64,000 bases of DNA from Opitutaceae bacterium (lineage in GTDB: Bacteria; Verrucomicrobiota; Verrucomicrobiia; Opitutales; Opitutaceae). Location: positions 1 to 64,000 of the forward strand of contig JAEUGW010000019.1 in NCBI GenBank assembly GCA_016795565.1, written 5' to 3'. Position 1 is the stretch's first letter. The number at the start of each line of letters is the position of its first letter. The translations under genes and the position numbers were made by a program. Below are positions 1 to 8,829 of this stretch, piece by piece. The notes beneath the pieces were generated by a model. That model worked only from the letters and a program-made list of their open reading frames with translations. It did not search any database and was not told the DNA's origin.

Positions 1-135
1 GATGCAGTCGAAGCAGCGCATGAGCGTGTTTCCCAGCGGTGCAGTGAGCCAAATCCAACTGCAATGCAGTAGGAAATCTCCATGTGACGCAGAAGTTTAG
101 CCCACGCAGTCGGCGATTCTACTGCATCGTTCCGG
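1..135. other. window edge, no recognisable gene
   Basis: Frame 1 is open from the window edge to a TAG at 70-72 (23 codons ending in TAMQ), so this could be the last part of a gene that begins outside the window, but I do not recognise it. The words TGCAGTAG (about 65-72) and CTACTGCA (about 119-126) form a small inverted pair. Nothing else is supported here. Confidence 0.25.
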
Positions 136-137
136 CT

Positions 138-277
138 AAGAGTCTATCTGAAAACCATGCCGGTTCTGGTCATTGCGCATATGTAGGGGCGCGCCTTGTG
201 CGCGCCCGAGAGACGCGTTTGCCGTATCGGGCGTGGACAAGCCCCGCCCCTACAAAAGACAGTTTTCGGATAGCTTC
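138..277. repeat. nested-palindrome MITE-like element, copy 1
   Basis: The outer inverted arms are AGAGTCTATCTGAAAAC (139-155) and GTTTTCGGATAGCTTC (262-277). Inside them is a second palindrome that starts TGTAGGGGCG (182-191) and ends GCCCCGCCCCTACA (241-254). The same two-layer layout, with related outer arms, occurs at 17555-17693. No protein is encoded. It lies about 160 bp upstream of the OPT transporter gene, so it may affect that gene's promoter region. Confidence 0.6.
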
Positions 278-435
278 AAAGGTGGAGCGCGGACTCCGGC
301 CGCGCTTTCGGGATGGGCGTGGGTGGCGGGCGCTGCGCAGTCTTTTTCCGGGCTTGATAAAAACCCAACCGGAGGCCGGGTCCCACCTTGCATTCCGAGG
401 CTTGCCGCCGACGCGGCGGCTTTCCACAGTCCGCC

Positions 436-2385
436 ATGCAAACCCCCTCCGCGCTCCGCGAGCTCACGCTCCGCGGCGTCATCCTCGGCGGCGTCATCAC
501 GCTGCTGTTCACCGCCGCCAATGTTTACCTCGGCCTCAAGGTCGGCCTGACCTTCGCCACCTCGATCCCGGCGGCGGTCATCTCGATGGCGCTGCTGCGC
601 CTGCTCGGGAATTCCAATATTCTGGAAAACAACATCGTCCAGACGATCGCCTCGGCGGCCGGCACGCTCTCCGCCATCATCTTCGTGCTGCCCGGCCTGA
701 TCATGGTCGGCTGGTGGCAGGGCTTCCCGTATTGGACGACGGCGGCGGTCTGCGCCGTCGGCGGCATTTTGGGCGTGATGTTCTCCGTGCCGCTGCGGCG
801 CGCGCTGGTGACGGGCTCCGACCTGCCTTACCCCGAGGGCGTCGCCGCCGGCGAGGTGCTGAAGGTCGGCTTCGGCTCGGCCGAGGGCAAGGAGGAGAAC
901 GCCAAGGGCCTGCGCATGATCATCCTCGGCTCCATCACGTCGGCGGCGTATGCGCTGCTGGCGGCGATGCGCCTCGCGGCCGCCGAGGTGGCGCACGCCT
1001 TCAAGCTCGGGGCCGGGGCCACGGCGGTCTCGACGAGCCTTTCGCTGGCCCTGATCGGCGTCGGCCATCTCGTGGGCCTGTCCGTCGGCGTGGCGATGCT
1101 GGTCGGCATGCTCATCGCCTGGGCGGGGCTGGTGCCCTTCCTCACCGCCCAGCACGGGGTGGGGGAGAATGTCGCCCAACTCGTCAACACGACCTTCCGC
1201 AGCGAGGTGCGTTTCATCGGCGCCGGCGTGATCGGCGTCGCGGCGCTGTGGAGCCTGTTCCGCATCATCGGCCCGATCATCAAGGGCATCCGCTCCGCCA
1301 TGGCGGCGTCCAAGGCCCGCTCGGCGGGCACCGAGCTCCCGCTCACCGAGCGCGACCTGCCCATCGGCGTCGTGGGCGGCACCATCGTGGCGATGCTGGT
1401 GCCCATTGCCGGCCTGCTGTGGTATTTCGCCTCCGGCACCGCGATCGAGACCGGCATCGGGCCGACCATCTTCGGCAGCCTGGTTTATGTGGTGGTGATC
1501 GGCGCCGTCATCGCGTGCGTTTGCGGCTACATGGCCGGCCTGATCGGCGCGTCGAACAGCCCGGTGTCGGGCGTGGGCATCCTCGCCGTGATCGGCGCCT
1601 CGGTGCTGCTGGTCATGGTTTACGGCCACGGCGGCAACCCGGAGCAGACGAAGGCGCTGGTCGCCTACGCGCTCTTCACGACGGCGATCGTGTTCTCCAT
1701 TGCCACCATCTCGAACGACAATTTGCAGGACCTGAAGACCGGCCAGCTCGTCGGCGCCACGCCGTGGCGGCAGCAGCTCGCGCTCATCTACGGCGTCATC
1801 TTCGGCTCGCTGGTGATCCCGCCGGTGCTCGACCTCCTCAACAAGGCCTTCGGCTTCGCCGGTGCGCCCGGCGCGGGGGAGAACGCGCTCGCCGCACCGC
1901 AGGCCGCGCTCATCTCGGCGCTGGCCCAGGGCGTGCTCGGCGGCAACATCCGCTGGGACCTGATTGGCTACGGGGCGGCGCTGGGTGTCGTCCTTGTCAT
2001 CCTCGACGAGGTGTTGCGCGCCTCCAAGAAGATGCGCCTGCCCCCGCTCTGCGTCGGCATGGGCATCTACCTGCCGATGGCGCTCACGCTCCTCATCCCG
2101 GTCGGCGCCTTCATCGGCCACTACTACGAGAAATGGGCCGACGGCCGGAAGAACCCGGAATTCGTCAAGCGCATGGGCGTGCTCGGCGCGACCGGCTTCA
2201 TCGTGGGCGAGAGCCTTTTCGGCGTGGCCTTCGCCGGCGTCGTGGCCGTGTCGGGCAGCGATGCCCCGCTGGCCGTGGTCGGCAGCAGCTTTGAGAAATC
2301 CGGCATTGCCATAGGGTTGGTGATGTTCACCGGCATCATCGCCTGGCTCTACCGCTCGGCCCGCCGGACCAGCCAGACGGCCTGA
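436..2385 (+). CDS. OPT family oligopeptide/metal-chelate transporter
   Basis: Polytopic inner-membrane protein of 649 residues that resembles the oligopeptide transporter (OPT) superfamily, whose members move small peptides or metal-chelate complexes with protons. The N-terminal stretch ELTLRGVILGGVITLLF followed by ANVYLGLKVG is typical of bacterial OPT proteins, and hydrophobic segments run through the whole length. A conserved-looking NSPVSGVGI loop lies near residue 375. I chose the ATG at 436 because homology begins there; an earlier in-frame ATG at 388 would add a proline/arginine-rich tail without homology. The gene stands alone and ends just before a strong terminator. The substrate cannot be told from the sequence. 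Confidence 0.85.
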   Translation: MQTPSALRELTLRGVILGGVITLLFTAANVYLGLKVGLTFATSIPAAVISMALLRLLGNSNILENNIVQTIASAAGTLSAIIFVLPGLIMVGWWQGFPYWTTAAVCAVGGILGVMFSVPLRRALVTGSDLPYPEGVAAGEVLKVGFGSAEGKEENAKGLRMIILGSITSAAYALLAAMRLAAAEVAHAFKLGAGATAVSTSLSLALIGVGHLVGLSVGVAMLVGMLIAWAGLVPFLTAQHGVGENVAQLVNTTFRSEVRFIGAGVIGVAALWSLFRIIGPIIKGIRSAMAASKARSAGTELPLTERDLPIGVVGGTIVAMLVPIAGLLWYFASGTAIETGIGPTIFGSLVYVVVIGAVIACVCGYMAGLIGASNSPVSGVGILAVIGASVLLVMVYGHGGNPEQTKALVAYALFTTAIVFSIATISNDNLQDLKTGQLVGATPWRQQLALIYGVIFGSLVIPPVLDLLNKAFGFAGAPGAGENALAAPQAALISALAQGVLGGNIRWDLIGYGAALGVVLVILDEVLRASKKMRLPPLCVGMGIYLPMALTLLIPVGAFIGHYYEKWADGRKNPEFVKRMGVLGATGFIVGESLFGVAFAGVVAVSGSDAPLAVVGSSFEKSGIAIGLVMFTGIIAWLYRSARRTSQTA

Positions 2386-2424
2386 GCCTGCGCCCTGGGG
2401 CCGGATGGCATGGTGATTACAACC

Positions 2425-2454
2425 TGCACCCTCGCCGGGTGCGGGTTTTTTGTT
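2425..2454 (+). terminator. rho-independent terminator after the OPT gene
   Basis: GCACCC (2426-2431) pairs with GGGTGC (2437-2442) around a five-base loop, followed by GGG and a run of six T. It sits 40 bp after the OPT stop codon and just before the start of the PEP-CTERM gene. Confidence 0.75.
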
Positions 2455-2467
2455 AATGCTCCGCCAC

Positions 2468-3382
2468 ATGAAAACGACGCGCAGACTGTTCGCAGTGGTT
2501 TTCGCCACTTGGCTAGCCCTCGGAGTTGCCCACGCCCAGCTCCAGTTCGTGTTCATAGAGAAGCAAGTTCAGTTTACCCAGAACAGCCCCTCGGCACCTG
2601 CGACCGCTGCCGGCAACCCGTATGAATTTAAGTTCGCCATTAACGGAGCAGGATCCAGCAGCCTCTCCGCCTTCACCCCGGTTCGCATTGTCACCACCGC
2701 TTCGGGGAGCGGCGTTTCGGGCCCGATCGATGCCTCCGCGTATTCTGCATCGGATGACGAATGGGAATTGCCCAGCGCGCTGACCTACGCGACCAAAGGC
2801 GCGCTTGATGCCGCCTATGCCAATGGTGTCTATGGGGTGAACATCAATGGAAGCACGCAGAATATCACGCTGGGGGGCGGCTCCGGACCCTACACGGATG
2901 GCTATCCCGGGGCGGCCCCGATGGTGACCGGATTGTCGGCCGGTGATTTCGACGGTCTCAACCGGCTGAAGATCAATCTGGGTCTGTCCACCTACACCTT
3001 CAACCTGAACGGTCTCCCGGGCTATGCGTCCGGAGGGCATGTCGGCATATTCATCAATGGAGTCCAGGTGGGCGGGAATGATGTCGAGGGCGAGTCGATC
3101 AAGTTCGGCGCGCAGAACGACCCGGAGCTGACCTTCCTGACCTTCAATCCGAGTGCGAGCACCATGGTCGCCGGGAACACCTACACCCTGGAGATGGAAT
3201 ACAACCTGGCCCCCAACGCGACCACGAACCTGTTTGGCGCCAACGAGCTTGATCTCGGGCTCTTCACCTATCGCACCCAGATGACCCTGATCGCCGTCCC
3301 CGAGCCCTCGGCCTACGCGGCGATTTTTGGCGCGCTGGCCATGGCGGGCGTGATGATCCGCCGTCGGCGGCAGACAGCCTGA
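2468..3382 (+). CDS. PEP-CTERM sorting domain protein, unknown function
   Basis: Secreted protein of 304 residues. Residues 1-23 (MKTTRRLFAVVF... to AHAQ) form a signal peptide. The C-terminus is a standard PEP-CTERM signal: VPEPSAY, a hydrophobic helix and the basic tail RRRRQTA, which is known to direct sorting by exosortase. The middle part is rich in G, S, T and N and shows no recognised catalytic domain, as is common for surface or extracellular-matrix proteins of this class. The ATG at 2468 is preferred over the ORF start at 2450 because the signal peptide begins there. It has its own terminator downstream and no operon partner. Function unknown. Confidence 0.8.
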   Translation: MKTTRRLFAVVFATWLALGVAHAQLQFVFIEKQVQFTQNSPSAPATAAGNPYEFKFAINGAGSSSLSAFTPVRIVTTASGSGVSGPIDASAYSASDDEWELPSALTYATKGALDAAYANGVYGVNINGSTQNITLGGGSGPYTDGYPGAAPMVTGLSAGDFDGLNRLKINLGLSTYTFNLNGLPGYASGGHVGIFINGVQVGGNDVEGESIKFGAQNDPELTFLTFNPSASTMVAGNTYTLEMEYNLAPNATTNLFGANELDLGLFTYRTQMTLIAVPEPSAYAAIFGALAMAGVMIRRRRQTA

Positions 3383-3405
3383 GATCAAACCAAGTCGTTT
3401 TCACC

Positions 3406-3435
3406 AAGCCGGGCCGAGTGCCCGGCTTTTGTTTT
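3406..3435 (+). terminator. rho-independent terminator after the PEP-CTERM gene
   Basis: A perfect nine-base stem, AAGCCGGGC (3406-3414) with GCCCGGCTT (3420-3428), loop CGAGT, followed by TTGTTTT. It lies about 25 bp past the stop codon. Confidence 0.8.
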
Positions 3436-3440
3436 GGCAT

Positions 3441-3489
3441 TGTGGGAGCGTGCTTGCCCGCGACTGTCGCGACCAAGGTCGCTCCCACA
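3441..3489. repeat. REP-like palindrome (TGTGGGAGCG type)
   Basis: TGTGGGAGCG (3441-3450) and CGCTCCCACA (3480-3489) form the arms, with GCCCGCGAC / GTCGCGACC pairing inside. The layout resembles bacterial REP sequences. A diverged relative is at 49481-49560, and a RAYT-type transposase gene that could mobilise such units is at 13005-13595. Confidence 0.55.
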
Positions 3490-3516
3490 AGGTCCGGACA
3501 GGACGACTCGCCCTGC

Positions 3517-3993
3517 CTATTCCTCGCCGTCGTAGTAGTCCACCTCGCTGATCCGGAAGATGCGCCGGTGGGGACGGATGGAGGACCATTTCTTCGAGTC
3601 GGGATAATGGCAGCCGTCCACCGGCGGGTTGTCGGCGATGAGATAGAACACCAGGTCGCGTTTGCCGGTGTTGATGATCTGGTGGGCCTCGCCGGGCGGA
3701 TGCATGATGACGTCTCCCGCTTTCACCCTGAAGCGCGACTGGTTCGCCCGCACGGTGCCGGTGCCGCTGATGATGACGAACAGCTCCCATTGCGCCGAAT
3801 GGCGGTGGAAGGGGCACGAGGCCTTGCCGGGCGGCACCTTCTCGATCTCGAGGTTGAAGGGATGGCCCTTCCTTGGCCAGCCGCCGCGCACATCTCCGAC
3901 GGCGCCGGAGATGTCCTTGTAGGATTGGGCGAACTTGCCCTTCGGGGATTTCCAGTGCTCCCACTTCAGCTTGGCGATGTTGGTCTTCTTCAT
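3517..3993 (-). CDS. cupin domain protein
   Basis: Single-domain cupin of 158 residues, probably cytoplasmic. The first cupin motif is visible as HRHSAQWELFVIISGTG (about residues 63-80) with the usual His-x-His and Glu metal ligands, and the second as PPGEAHQIINTG (about 95-106), which supplies the last His. Cupins of this size bind a metal and act on small molecules or sense them; the sequence does not say which. The start at 3993 (MKKTNIAKLKW) is preferred over the 7-codon longer ORF start. It is 90 bp downstream of the FAH-family hydrolase on the same strand, so both may be co-transcribed. Confidence 0.75.
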   Translation of the reverse strand: MKKTNIAKLKWEHWKSPKGKFAQSYKDISGAVGDVRGGWPRKGHPFNLEIEKVPPGKASCPFHRHSAQWELFVIISGTGTVRANQSRFRVKAGDVIMHPPGEAHQIINTGKRDLVFYLIADNPPVDGCHYPDSKKWSSIRPHRRIFRISEVDYYDGEE

Positions 3994-4083
3994 CGGGAAT
4001 AAACCACGGAACACACAGAATGCCCGGAAGGATGGAGCGTGGTCACGGCAGCTTACCGTGTCTTCCGTGTGTTCCGGGGTGAA

Positions 4084-4887
4084 TCAAGCCGGCTCGTTGA
4101 TCACCGGGTTGGTGAGCGTGCCGATCTTCTCGATCTCGATGCTGACGGAATCGCCGGCCTTCAGCCAGACGGGCGGGTTGCGCGCGAAACCCACGCCGTG
4201 CGGCGTGCCGGTGAGTATCACCGTGCCGGGGAGGAGGGTCTTGCTCGCGCTGAGGAAGGCGATGATCGACGGCACGTCGAAGATCATGTCGTCCGTGTTC
4301 CAGTCCTGCATGACCGCGCCGTTGAGCACGGTCCGGATGCGAAGGGCGTTCGGATTGGGGATTTCGTCCCGGGTCACCAGCACCGGGCCGAGCGGGCAGA
4401 AGGTGTCGAAGCTTTTGCCCTGGCACCACTGGCCGCCGCCGCCGTCGCGCTGCCAGTCGCGGGCGGAGACATCGTTGGCGCAGGTGTAGCCGAGCACGTA
4501 GTCGAGGGCTTCGGCCTTGCTCACGTTCTTGCAGCGCCGGCCGATGACGATGGCGAGCTCGCACTCGTAGTCCACCTTGGTGCTGGCGAGCTTCACCGGG
4601 AGCTCGATCGGGTCGCCGGGGTTTTGGACGCTGGCGGTGTTCTTGATGAAGAGCACGGGATGGACCGGCGTCGGGCTGTTGCTCTCGGCGGCGTGCTGCT
4701 TGTAGTTGAGGCCGATGCAGAGGAGGTTGGCCGGCTGGAGCGGCGCGAGGAGCTTGCCGGGTTTCACCTCCTGGCCGGTGACCTGGAAGTCGCCGAACAG
4801 GTCGCCGGTGATGGCGCGAGCGGAGCCGTCGGGTTGGAGGGCAGCCCAGGCGGGGCCGGTCGGGGAGAGGTGGCGGATGATCTTCAT
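4084..4887 (-). CDS. fumarylacetoacetate hydrolase (FAH) family protein
   Basis: Cytoplasmic enzyme of 267 residues belonging to the FAH fold, which hydrolyses or decarboxylates diketo-acid and acylpyruvate intermediates, often in aromatic or sugar-acid breakdown. Visible family marks are the metal-binding Glu-x-Glu in DYECELAIVIGRR, the ANDVSARDWQ block, and GTPHGVGF near the C-terminus. The ATG at 4887 opens MKIIRHLSPTG, the normal family N-terminus, with a GGGAGA-like ribosome site upstream; the longer ORF would add 24 unlikely residues. It lies between an AraC regulator and a cupin, all on the minus strand, which suggests a small catabolic unit. The exact substrate is open. Confidence 0.8.
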   Translation of the reverse strand: MKIIRHLSPTGPAWAALQPDGSARAITGDLFGDFQVTGQEVKPGKLLAPLQPANLLCIGLNYKQHAAESNSPTPVHPVLFIKNTASVQNPGDPIELPVKLASTKVDYECELAIVIGRRCKNVSKAEALDYVLGYTCANDVSARDWQRDGGGGQWCQGKSFDTFCPLGPVLVTRDEIPNPNALRIRTVLNGAVMQDWNTDDMIFDVPSIIAFLSASKTLLPGTVILTGTPHGVGFARNPPVWLKAGDSVSIEIEKIGTLTNPVINEPA

Positions 4888-4919
4888 GAAATGGTCTCCC
4901 GGAGAAAGCAGACTTGGCG

Positions 4920-5765
4920 CTAGGGGCGCAAGACCATGCCTCGCCTTTTTTCGAGCCACGCGCGCGGGGGCTGGCCGAAGCGCGCGCGGAACAGCCGGTA
5001 GAAGTGCGAGAGGTCGCCATAGCCGCTGGAGAAGGCCGCGCCGATGATGGAGTGGCGGTTGTCGCGCAGGAGGGTGGCGGCGTGGGTGAGGCGCAGCTCC
5101 GTCAGTTGCTCCAGGAAGGTGCGGCCGGTCAGTTCGCGGAAGAGCTTGCTGAAATGGCGGCGCGACATCCCGGCGCGGGCGGCGGCGCGCTCAAGGCTCC
5201 ACGGGTCGTAGAAGGTTTCCGCCAGTTCGCGGGCCACGGCGGCGACGCGCAGGTTGGTCGGGTCGGCCGGGGTGTCGGGCGGCACGCGGGCAAGAGCGAC
5301 CAGGATGTTGTCCGCCGCCGCCCGCAGGGCGACTTCACGCCCGGGCTGGCTGCCCGCCTGTTCGGCGATGCCCGCGCGCCACAACCCCTCGAAGCGCGGG
5401 CTGCCCTGGCCGCCGGGCCGCCGCACTGCGTCCTGGCCGCCCGTGAGCGCGGCCCACAGCCTTGCCCGTGCCGGATCGTCGGCGAGAAACTCCGGGGCGA
5501 AGCACAGCAGGAGCAGGGTGGGGGGCGCGGCGTCGGCGATGCGGTGCGCCACGCCGGCCCGGACGCACAGGGTGGTGCCGGCGGCGGCGTGCAGGGGCTT
5601 GGCCGCTGAGGTGGCGGTGAAGGCGATTTTGCCCTGCAGCACGTAGATGAGCTTGTGGAAGGGATCCGCCCTTTCCGTCATGCGGAAGCGCGGGCCATGC
5701 ACGCTCTCGGCGAAGGCCACGCCGCGGGCGGGCAGGGTGACGGCGATGGGCTTGGAGACGGACAT
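4920..5765 (-). CDS. AraC family transcriptional regulator with cupin sensor domain
   Basis: Regulator of 281 residues. Residues 15-90 look like an AraC-type cupin ligand-binding domain (YVLQGKIAFTATSA and VRAGVAHRIAD). Residues 175-275 hold the two helix-turn-helix motifs: WSLERAAARAGMSRRHFSKL followed by IIGAAFSSGYGDLSHFYRLF and the end block FGQPPRAWL. Such proteins usually activate nearby catabolic genes when a small molecule is bound. It is 32 bp upstream of the FAH gene on the same strand and divergent (116 bp) from the MTHFR / O-demethylase / purU cassette, so either group may be its target. The ligand is not known. Confidence 0.85.
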   Translation of the reverse strand: MSVSKPIAVTLPARGVAFAESVHGPRFRMTERADPFHKLIYVLQGKIAFTATSAAKPLHAAAGTTLCVRAGVAHRIADAAPPTLLLLCFAPEFLADDPARARLWAALTGGQDAVRRPGGQGSPRFEGLWRAGIAEQAGSQPGREVALRAAADNILVALARVPPDTPADPTNLRVAAVARELAETFYDPWSLERAAARAGMSRRHFSKLFRELTGRTFLEQLTELRLTHAATLLRDNRHSIIGAAFSSGYGDLSHFYRLFRARFGQPPRAWLEKRRGMVLRP

Positions 5766-5881
5766 GGGAGCGGCACGGTGCCCGAATTGCCAAATGCCGC
5801 CAAGCCCGAAACGCCAAGACGGAACAAGGGCTTTCCGGTAGGCTTGCCGCCCGTATTGCCAACCCCCGGTTTCCGACTGTC

Positions 5882-7459
5882 ATGCCCACGCTGCCCGAAA
5901 AATTTGCGCGCCCGCAGGATTTCCTGATCGGCGTCGAGCTGGTTTCGACCCGCGGCACCGTGCGGGAGACCCGGGCGGCCAGGACCGTGGCGTTTGCCCG
6001 CGATCTCGCCGCCGCGCCGGGCATTGACTGGGTCTCCATCACCGACAACGCCGGTGGCAATCCCATGCTCGCCGCGCCCGCGCTCGGCGGCCCCTTTCGC
6101 GACGCCGGCCGGGAGGTGGTGATCCACCTTTCGTGCAAGGATTTCAACCGCAACGCGCTCGAGAGCGAGGCGTGGCACCTCGCCAGCGAGGGCTTCCACA
6201 ATCTCCTCGCCCTCAGCGGCGACTACTCGGGCCCGGGCATCGGCGGCGGGGCGAAGCCGGTCTTCGACATCGACTCCGTCGGCCTGCTCACGCTGCTGGG
6301 CCGGTTGAACGCTGGCCTCGATGTCACGCGCGCCGCAGGCCGGGCGCCGGCGCGGCTCGACCCGACCAGGTTTTTCGCCGGGGCCGTCGTCACCAACTTC
6401 AAGCGGCACGAGAACGAGGTCATGCCGCAGCTCTACAAGATGGAGCAAAAAATCGCGGCCGGTGCCCGGTTCCTCATCAACCAGATCGGCTACGATTCCC
6501 GCAAGATCCACGAGCTGCGCGCGTGGCTGGAGCGGCGCGGACACGGGGCGGTGCCGCTGGTCGGCAATGTCTATGTGCTCAATCCCGCCGTCGCGCGGGT
6601 GTTCCGCGCCCAGCGCATCCCCGGGGTCGTGATTTCCGACGAGCTGGCCGCGCTGTGCGAGCGGCACGCGGCCTCGCCCGACAAGGGCAAGGCCTTCTTC
6701 CTCGAGCTCGCGGCCCGGCAGATCGCCATCTACCGCGGGCTGGGCTACCGCGGGGCCTACCTCGGCGGCGTGCACACGGCGGAGGAGGTCCAGCGCGTGC
6801 TGGCGATCGCACGCGGCTTCGCGCCGGACGACTGGCGGCAGTTCGCCCGCGAGCTGCGCTACTCGCGGCCCGGCGAGTTCTTCGTTTTCCCCGAGGATCC
6901 CGCGACCGGCCTCACCGATCCGACGCGCCTGCATCCGGCCTACGAAGCCTCGCTGCACGCGCGCCCGGCCACGGCCAACGTCACCTACAGCTACCGTTTC
7001 TCCAAGTTCACCCACGGCCTCATGTTCACGCCCGGCCGGGGGCTCTGGGACCTCGGCGCCCGGCTGAGTGCGGGGGCGAAGGATCCGCGGCAGGGCCCGG
7101 CCTGGCTGCGCGCCATCGAGCATACCGGCAAGCGCCTGATGTTCGACTGCCGGGACTGCGGCGACTGCTCGCTGCCGGAGACCGCCTTTCTCTGCCCCGA
7201 GTCCGCCTGTGCCAAGAACCAGCGCAACGGCCCCTGCGGCGGCACGCGCGACGGGTTGTGCGAGGTGGAGGACTTCGAGTGCATTTGGTCGCGCGCCTAC
7301 GACCGGCTGAAATCCGAGGGCCGCGCAGGGGAACTGCTGGCCCATGTGCCGGTGCTGCAGGACCAGAGCCTGCGCGGCACCTCCAGCTGGGCCAACACCT
7401 GGCTCGGCCGCGACCACCTCGCCAAGCCGGTCTCGCCGGCACCGCCCGCCCATCCCTGA
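5882..7459 (+). CDS. methylenetetrahydrofolate reductase with cysteine-rich C-terminal domain
   Basis: Predicted cytoplasmic flavoenzyme of 525 residues. Residues 10-310 match the MTHFR barrel that interconverts 5,10-methylene-THF and 5-methyl-THF: IGVELVSTRG, SITDNAGGNP, HLSCKDFNRN and LLALSGDY are the recognisable blocks. Residues 400-500 form a second, cysteine-rich domain (CRDCGDCSLPE, then CPESACAKNQ and GPCGGTRDG) of the MTHFR C-terminal type, which probably carries a metal or Fe-S centre. The fused domain makes it longer than the roughly 300-residue MetF. It is followed after 26 bp by the LigM-like demethylase and then purU, so its likely job is to re-oxidise methyl-THF made by demethylation. 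Confidence 0.82.
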   Translation: MPTLPEKFARPQDFLIGVELVSTRGTVRETRAARTVAFARDLAAAPGIDWVSITDNAGGNPMLAAPALGGPFRDAGREVVIHLSCKDFNRNALESEAWHLASEGFHNLLALSGDYSGPGIGGGAKPVFDIDSVGLLTLLGRLNAGLDVTRAAGRAPARLDPTRFFAGAVVTNFKRHENEVMPQLYKMEQKIAAGARFLINQIGYDSRKIHELRAWLERRGHGAVPLVGNVYVLNPAVARVFRAQRIPGVVISDELAALCERHAASPDKGKAFFLELAARQIAIYRGLGYRGAYLGGVHTAEEVQRVLAIARGFAPDDWRQFARELRYSRPGEFFVFPEDPATGLTDPTRLHPAYEASLHARPATANVTYSYRFSKFTHGLMFTPGRGLWDLGARLSAGAKDPRQGPAWLRAIEHTGKRLMFDCRDCGDCSLPETAFLCPESACAKNQRNGPCGGTRDGLCEVEDFECIWSRAYDRLKSEGRAGELLAHVPVLQDQSLRGTSSWANTWLGRDHLAKPVSPAPPAHP

Positions 7460-7485
7460 ACCCCCGCACCACCAACTTTACCCAT

Positions 7486-8829
7486 ATGAACACGCCAAAA
7501 CCCACCAGCCTCGAAGCCAAACTCCAGCAGTATGCCAGCCCCGTGGACATGCTGCGCCACTCGCCCGTCGGCGGCTACCAATTCCCCGACAAGCCCGAAT
7601 ACACCAATTGGCGCGACGAGCAGCAAGCCTGGCAGAATTCCGTCGTCCTCTTCGACCAGTCCTTCCACATGAAGGACATCTATTTCGAGGGGCCGGACGT
7701 CCGGCGCCTGCTCTCCGATGTCGCCGTCAACACGCTGAAGAACTTCGGCCCGAACAAGGCCAAGCAGATCGTGACCTGCAACCACGACGGCCACGTCATC
7801 GGCGACGCCATCCTCTTCGGCCACTCCGACACCAAGGTCAGCGTGGTCGGCCGTCCCTCCGTGCCGAACTGGATCGAGTTCAACGCGGTCAGCGGCAAAT
7901 ACGACGTGAAGGTCACGCGCGACGAGCGCTCCGTCGCCAACGCCGGCGGCCGGCTCATCTACCGCTACCAGATCCAGGGCCCGAATGCCCTCGACCTCAT
8001 CAAGAGCGTGCACGAGGGCCCGTTCCCGGAGATCCCGTTCTTCAACCTCGGCGACCTCAAGATCGCCGGGCGCAAGGTCCGTGCGCTCAACCACAACATG
8101 TCCCGCATGGGCGGCCTCGAGATCCACGGACCCGCCGCCGACGGCGAGGCCGTGCTCAACGCCCTGCTCGCCGCCGGCCCGAAGTTTGGCCTGCTGCGCG
8201 GCGGCAGCCGCTCCTACTCGACCGTTTCCCCCGAGAGCGGCTGGATTCCCTCGCCCATGCCCGCCATCTGGACGGACAAGCTCAAGCCCTACCGCGAGTG
8301 GCTCCCGGCCGACGGCTTCGAGGCCAGCGCCTCGCTCGGCGGCAGCTTCAACTCGCCCAACATCGCCGACTACTACCAGACCCCGTGGGACCTCGGCTAC
8401 GGCCGCCACGTCAAGTTCGACCACGACTTCATCGGCCGCGCCGCCCTCGAGCAGCTCGAGGCGCAGCCGCACCGCCGCAAGGTCTGGCTGCGCTGGAACA
8501 AGGAGGACGCCGTCCGCATCAACGCCAGCCAGATCGGCGACGGCGTGCGCTTCAAATACATGGAGACGCCCAACGCCTACTACGCCATCCTGCCCTTCGA
8601 CAAGGTCCTCGCCGACGGCCGCCTCTGCGGCCTCTCCACCTACACGGTTTACACCACCAACGTCCGCGGCTGGTTCTCCCTCGCCATGCTCGACGCGAAC
8701 ATCGCCGACGGTGCCGAGGTCACGCTCGTCTGGGGCGAGGAAAACGGCGGCTCGCCGCGGCCTTGCGTCGAGCGGCATGCGCAGACAGAAGTGCGCGCGA
8801 CGGTCTCCTACAACCGCCTCAATGAGTAA
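7486..8829 (+). CDS. LigM/DesA-like tetrahydrofolate-dependent O-demethylase (GcvT fold)
   Basis: Cytoplasmic protein of 447 residues with the aminomethyltransferase (GcvT) fold. From memory it is much closer to the vanillate/syringate O-demethylases LigM and DesA than to GcvT: shared blocks are EMLR/DMLRHSPVGGY, SNW/TNWRDEQQAW, NKAKQ, GHVIGD, GSRSY followed by ESGWIPSP, YREWLPA and WGEENGG. Those enzymes move the methyl group of a methoxylated aromatic acid to THF, giving methyl-THF. The start at 7486 is 26 bp after the MTHFR stop; the stop overlaps purU by 8 bp. Both neighbours recycle one-carbon folates, which supports the call. Another demethylase or glycine/sarcosine-type substrate remains possible. 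Confidence 0.75.
   Translation: MNTPKPTSLEAKLQQYASPVDMLRHSPVGGYQFPDKPEYTNWRDEQQAWQNSVVLFDQSFHMKDIYFEGPDVRRLLSDVAVNTLKNFGPNKAKQIVTCNHDGHVIGDAILFGHSDTKVSVVGRPSVPNWIEFNAVSGKYDVKVTRDERSVANAGGRLIYRYQIQGPNALDLIKSVHEGPFPEIPFFNLGDLKIAGRKVRALNHNMSRMGGLEIHGPAADGEAVLNALLAAGPKFGLLRGGSRSYSTVSPESGWIPSPMPAIWTDKLKPYREWLPADGFEASASLGGSFNSPNIADYYQTPWDLGYGRHVKFDHDFIGRAALEQLEAQPHRRKVWLRWNKEDAVRINASQIGDGVRFKYMETPNAYYAILPFDKVLADGRLCGLSTYTVYTTNVRGWFSLAMLDANIADGAEVTLVWGEENGGSPRPCVERHAQTEVRATVSYNRLNE

Noticed and set aside
250..2556. A 768-codon minus-strand frame opposite the OPT transporter
   Set aside because: Arginine/histidine/aspartate-rich shadow with no fold; the plus-strand frame has clear OPT homology and a terminator at its end.
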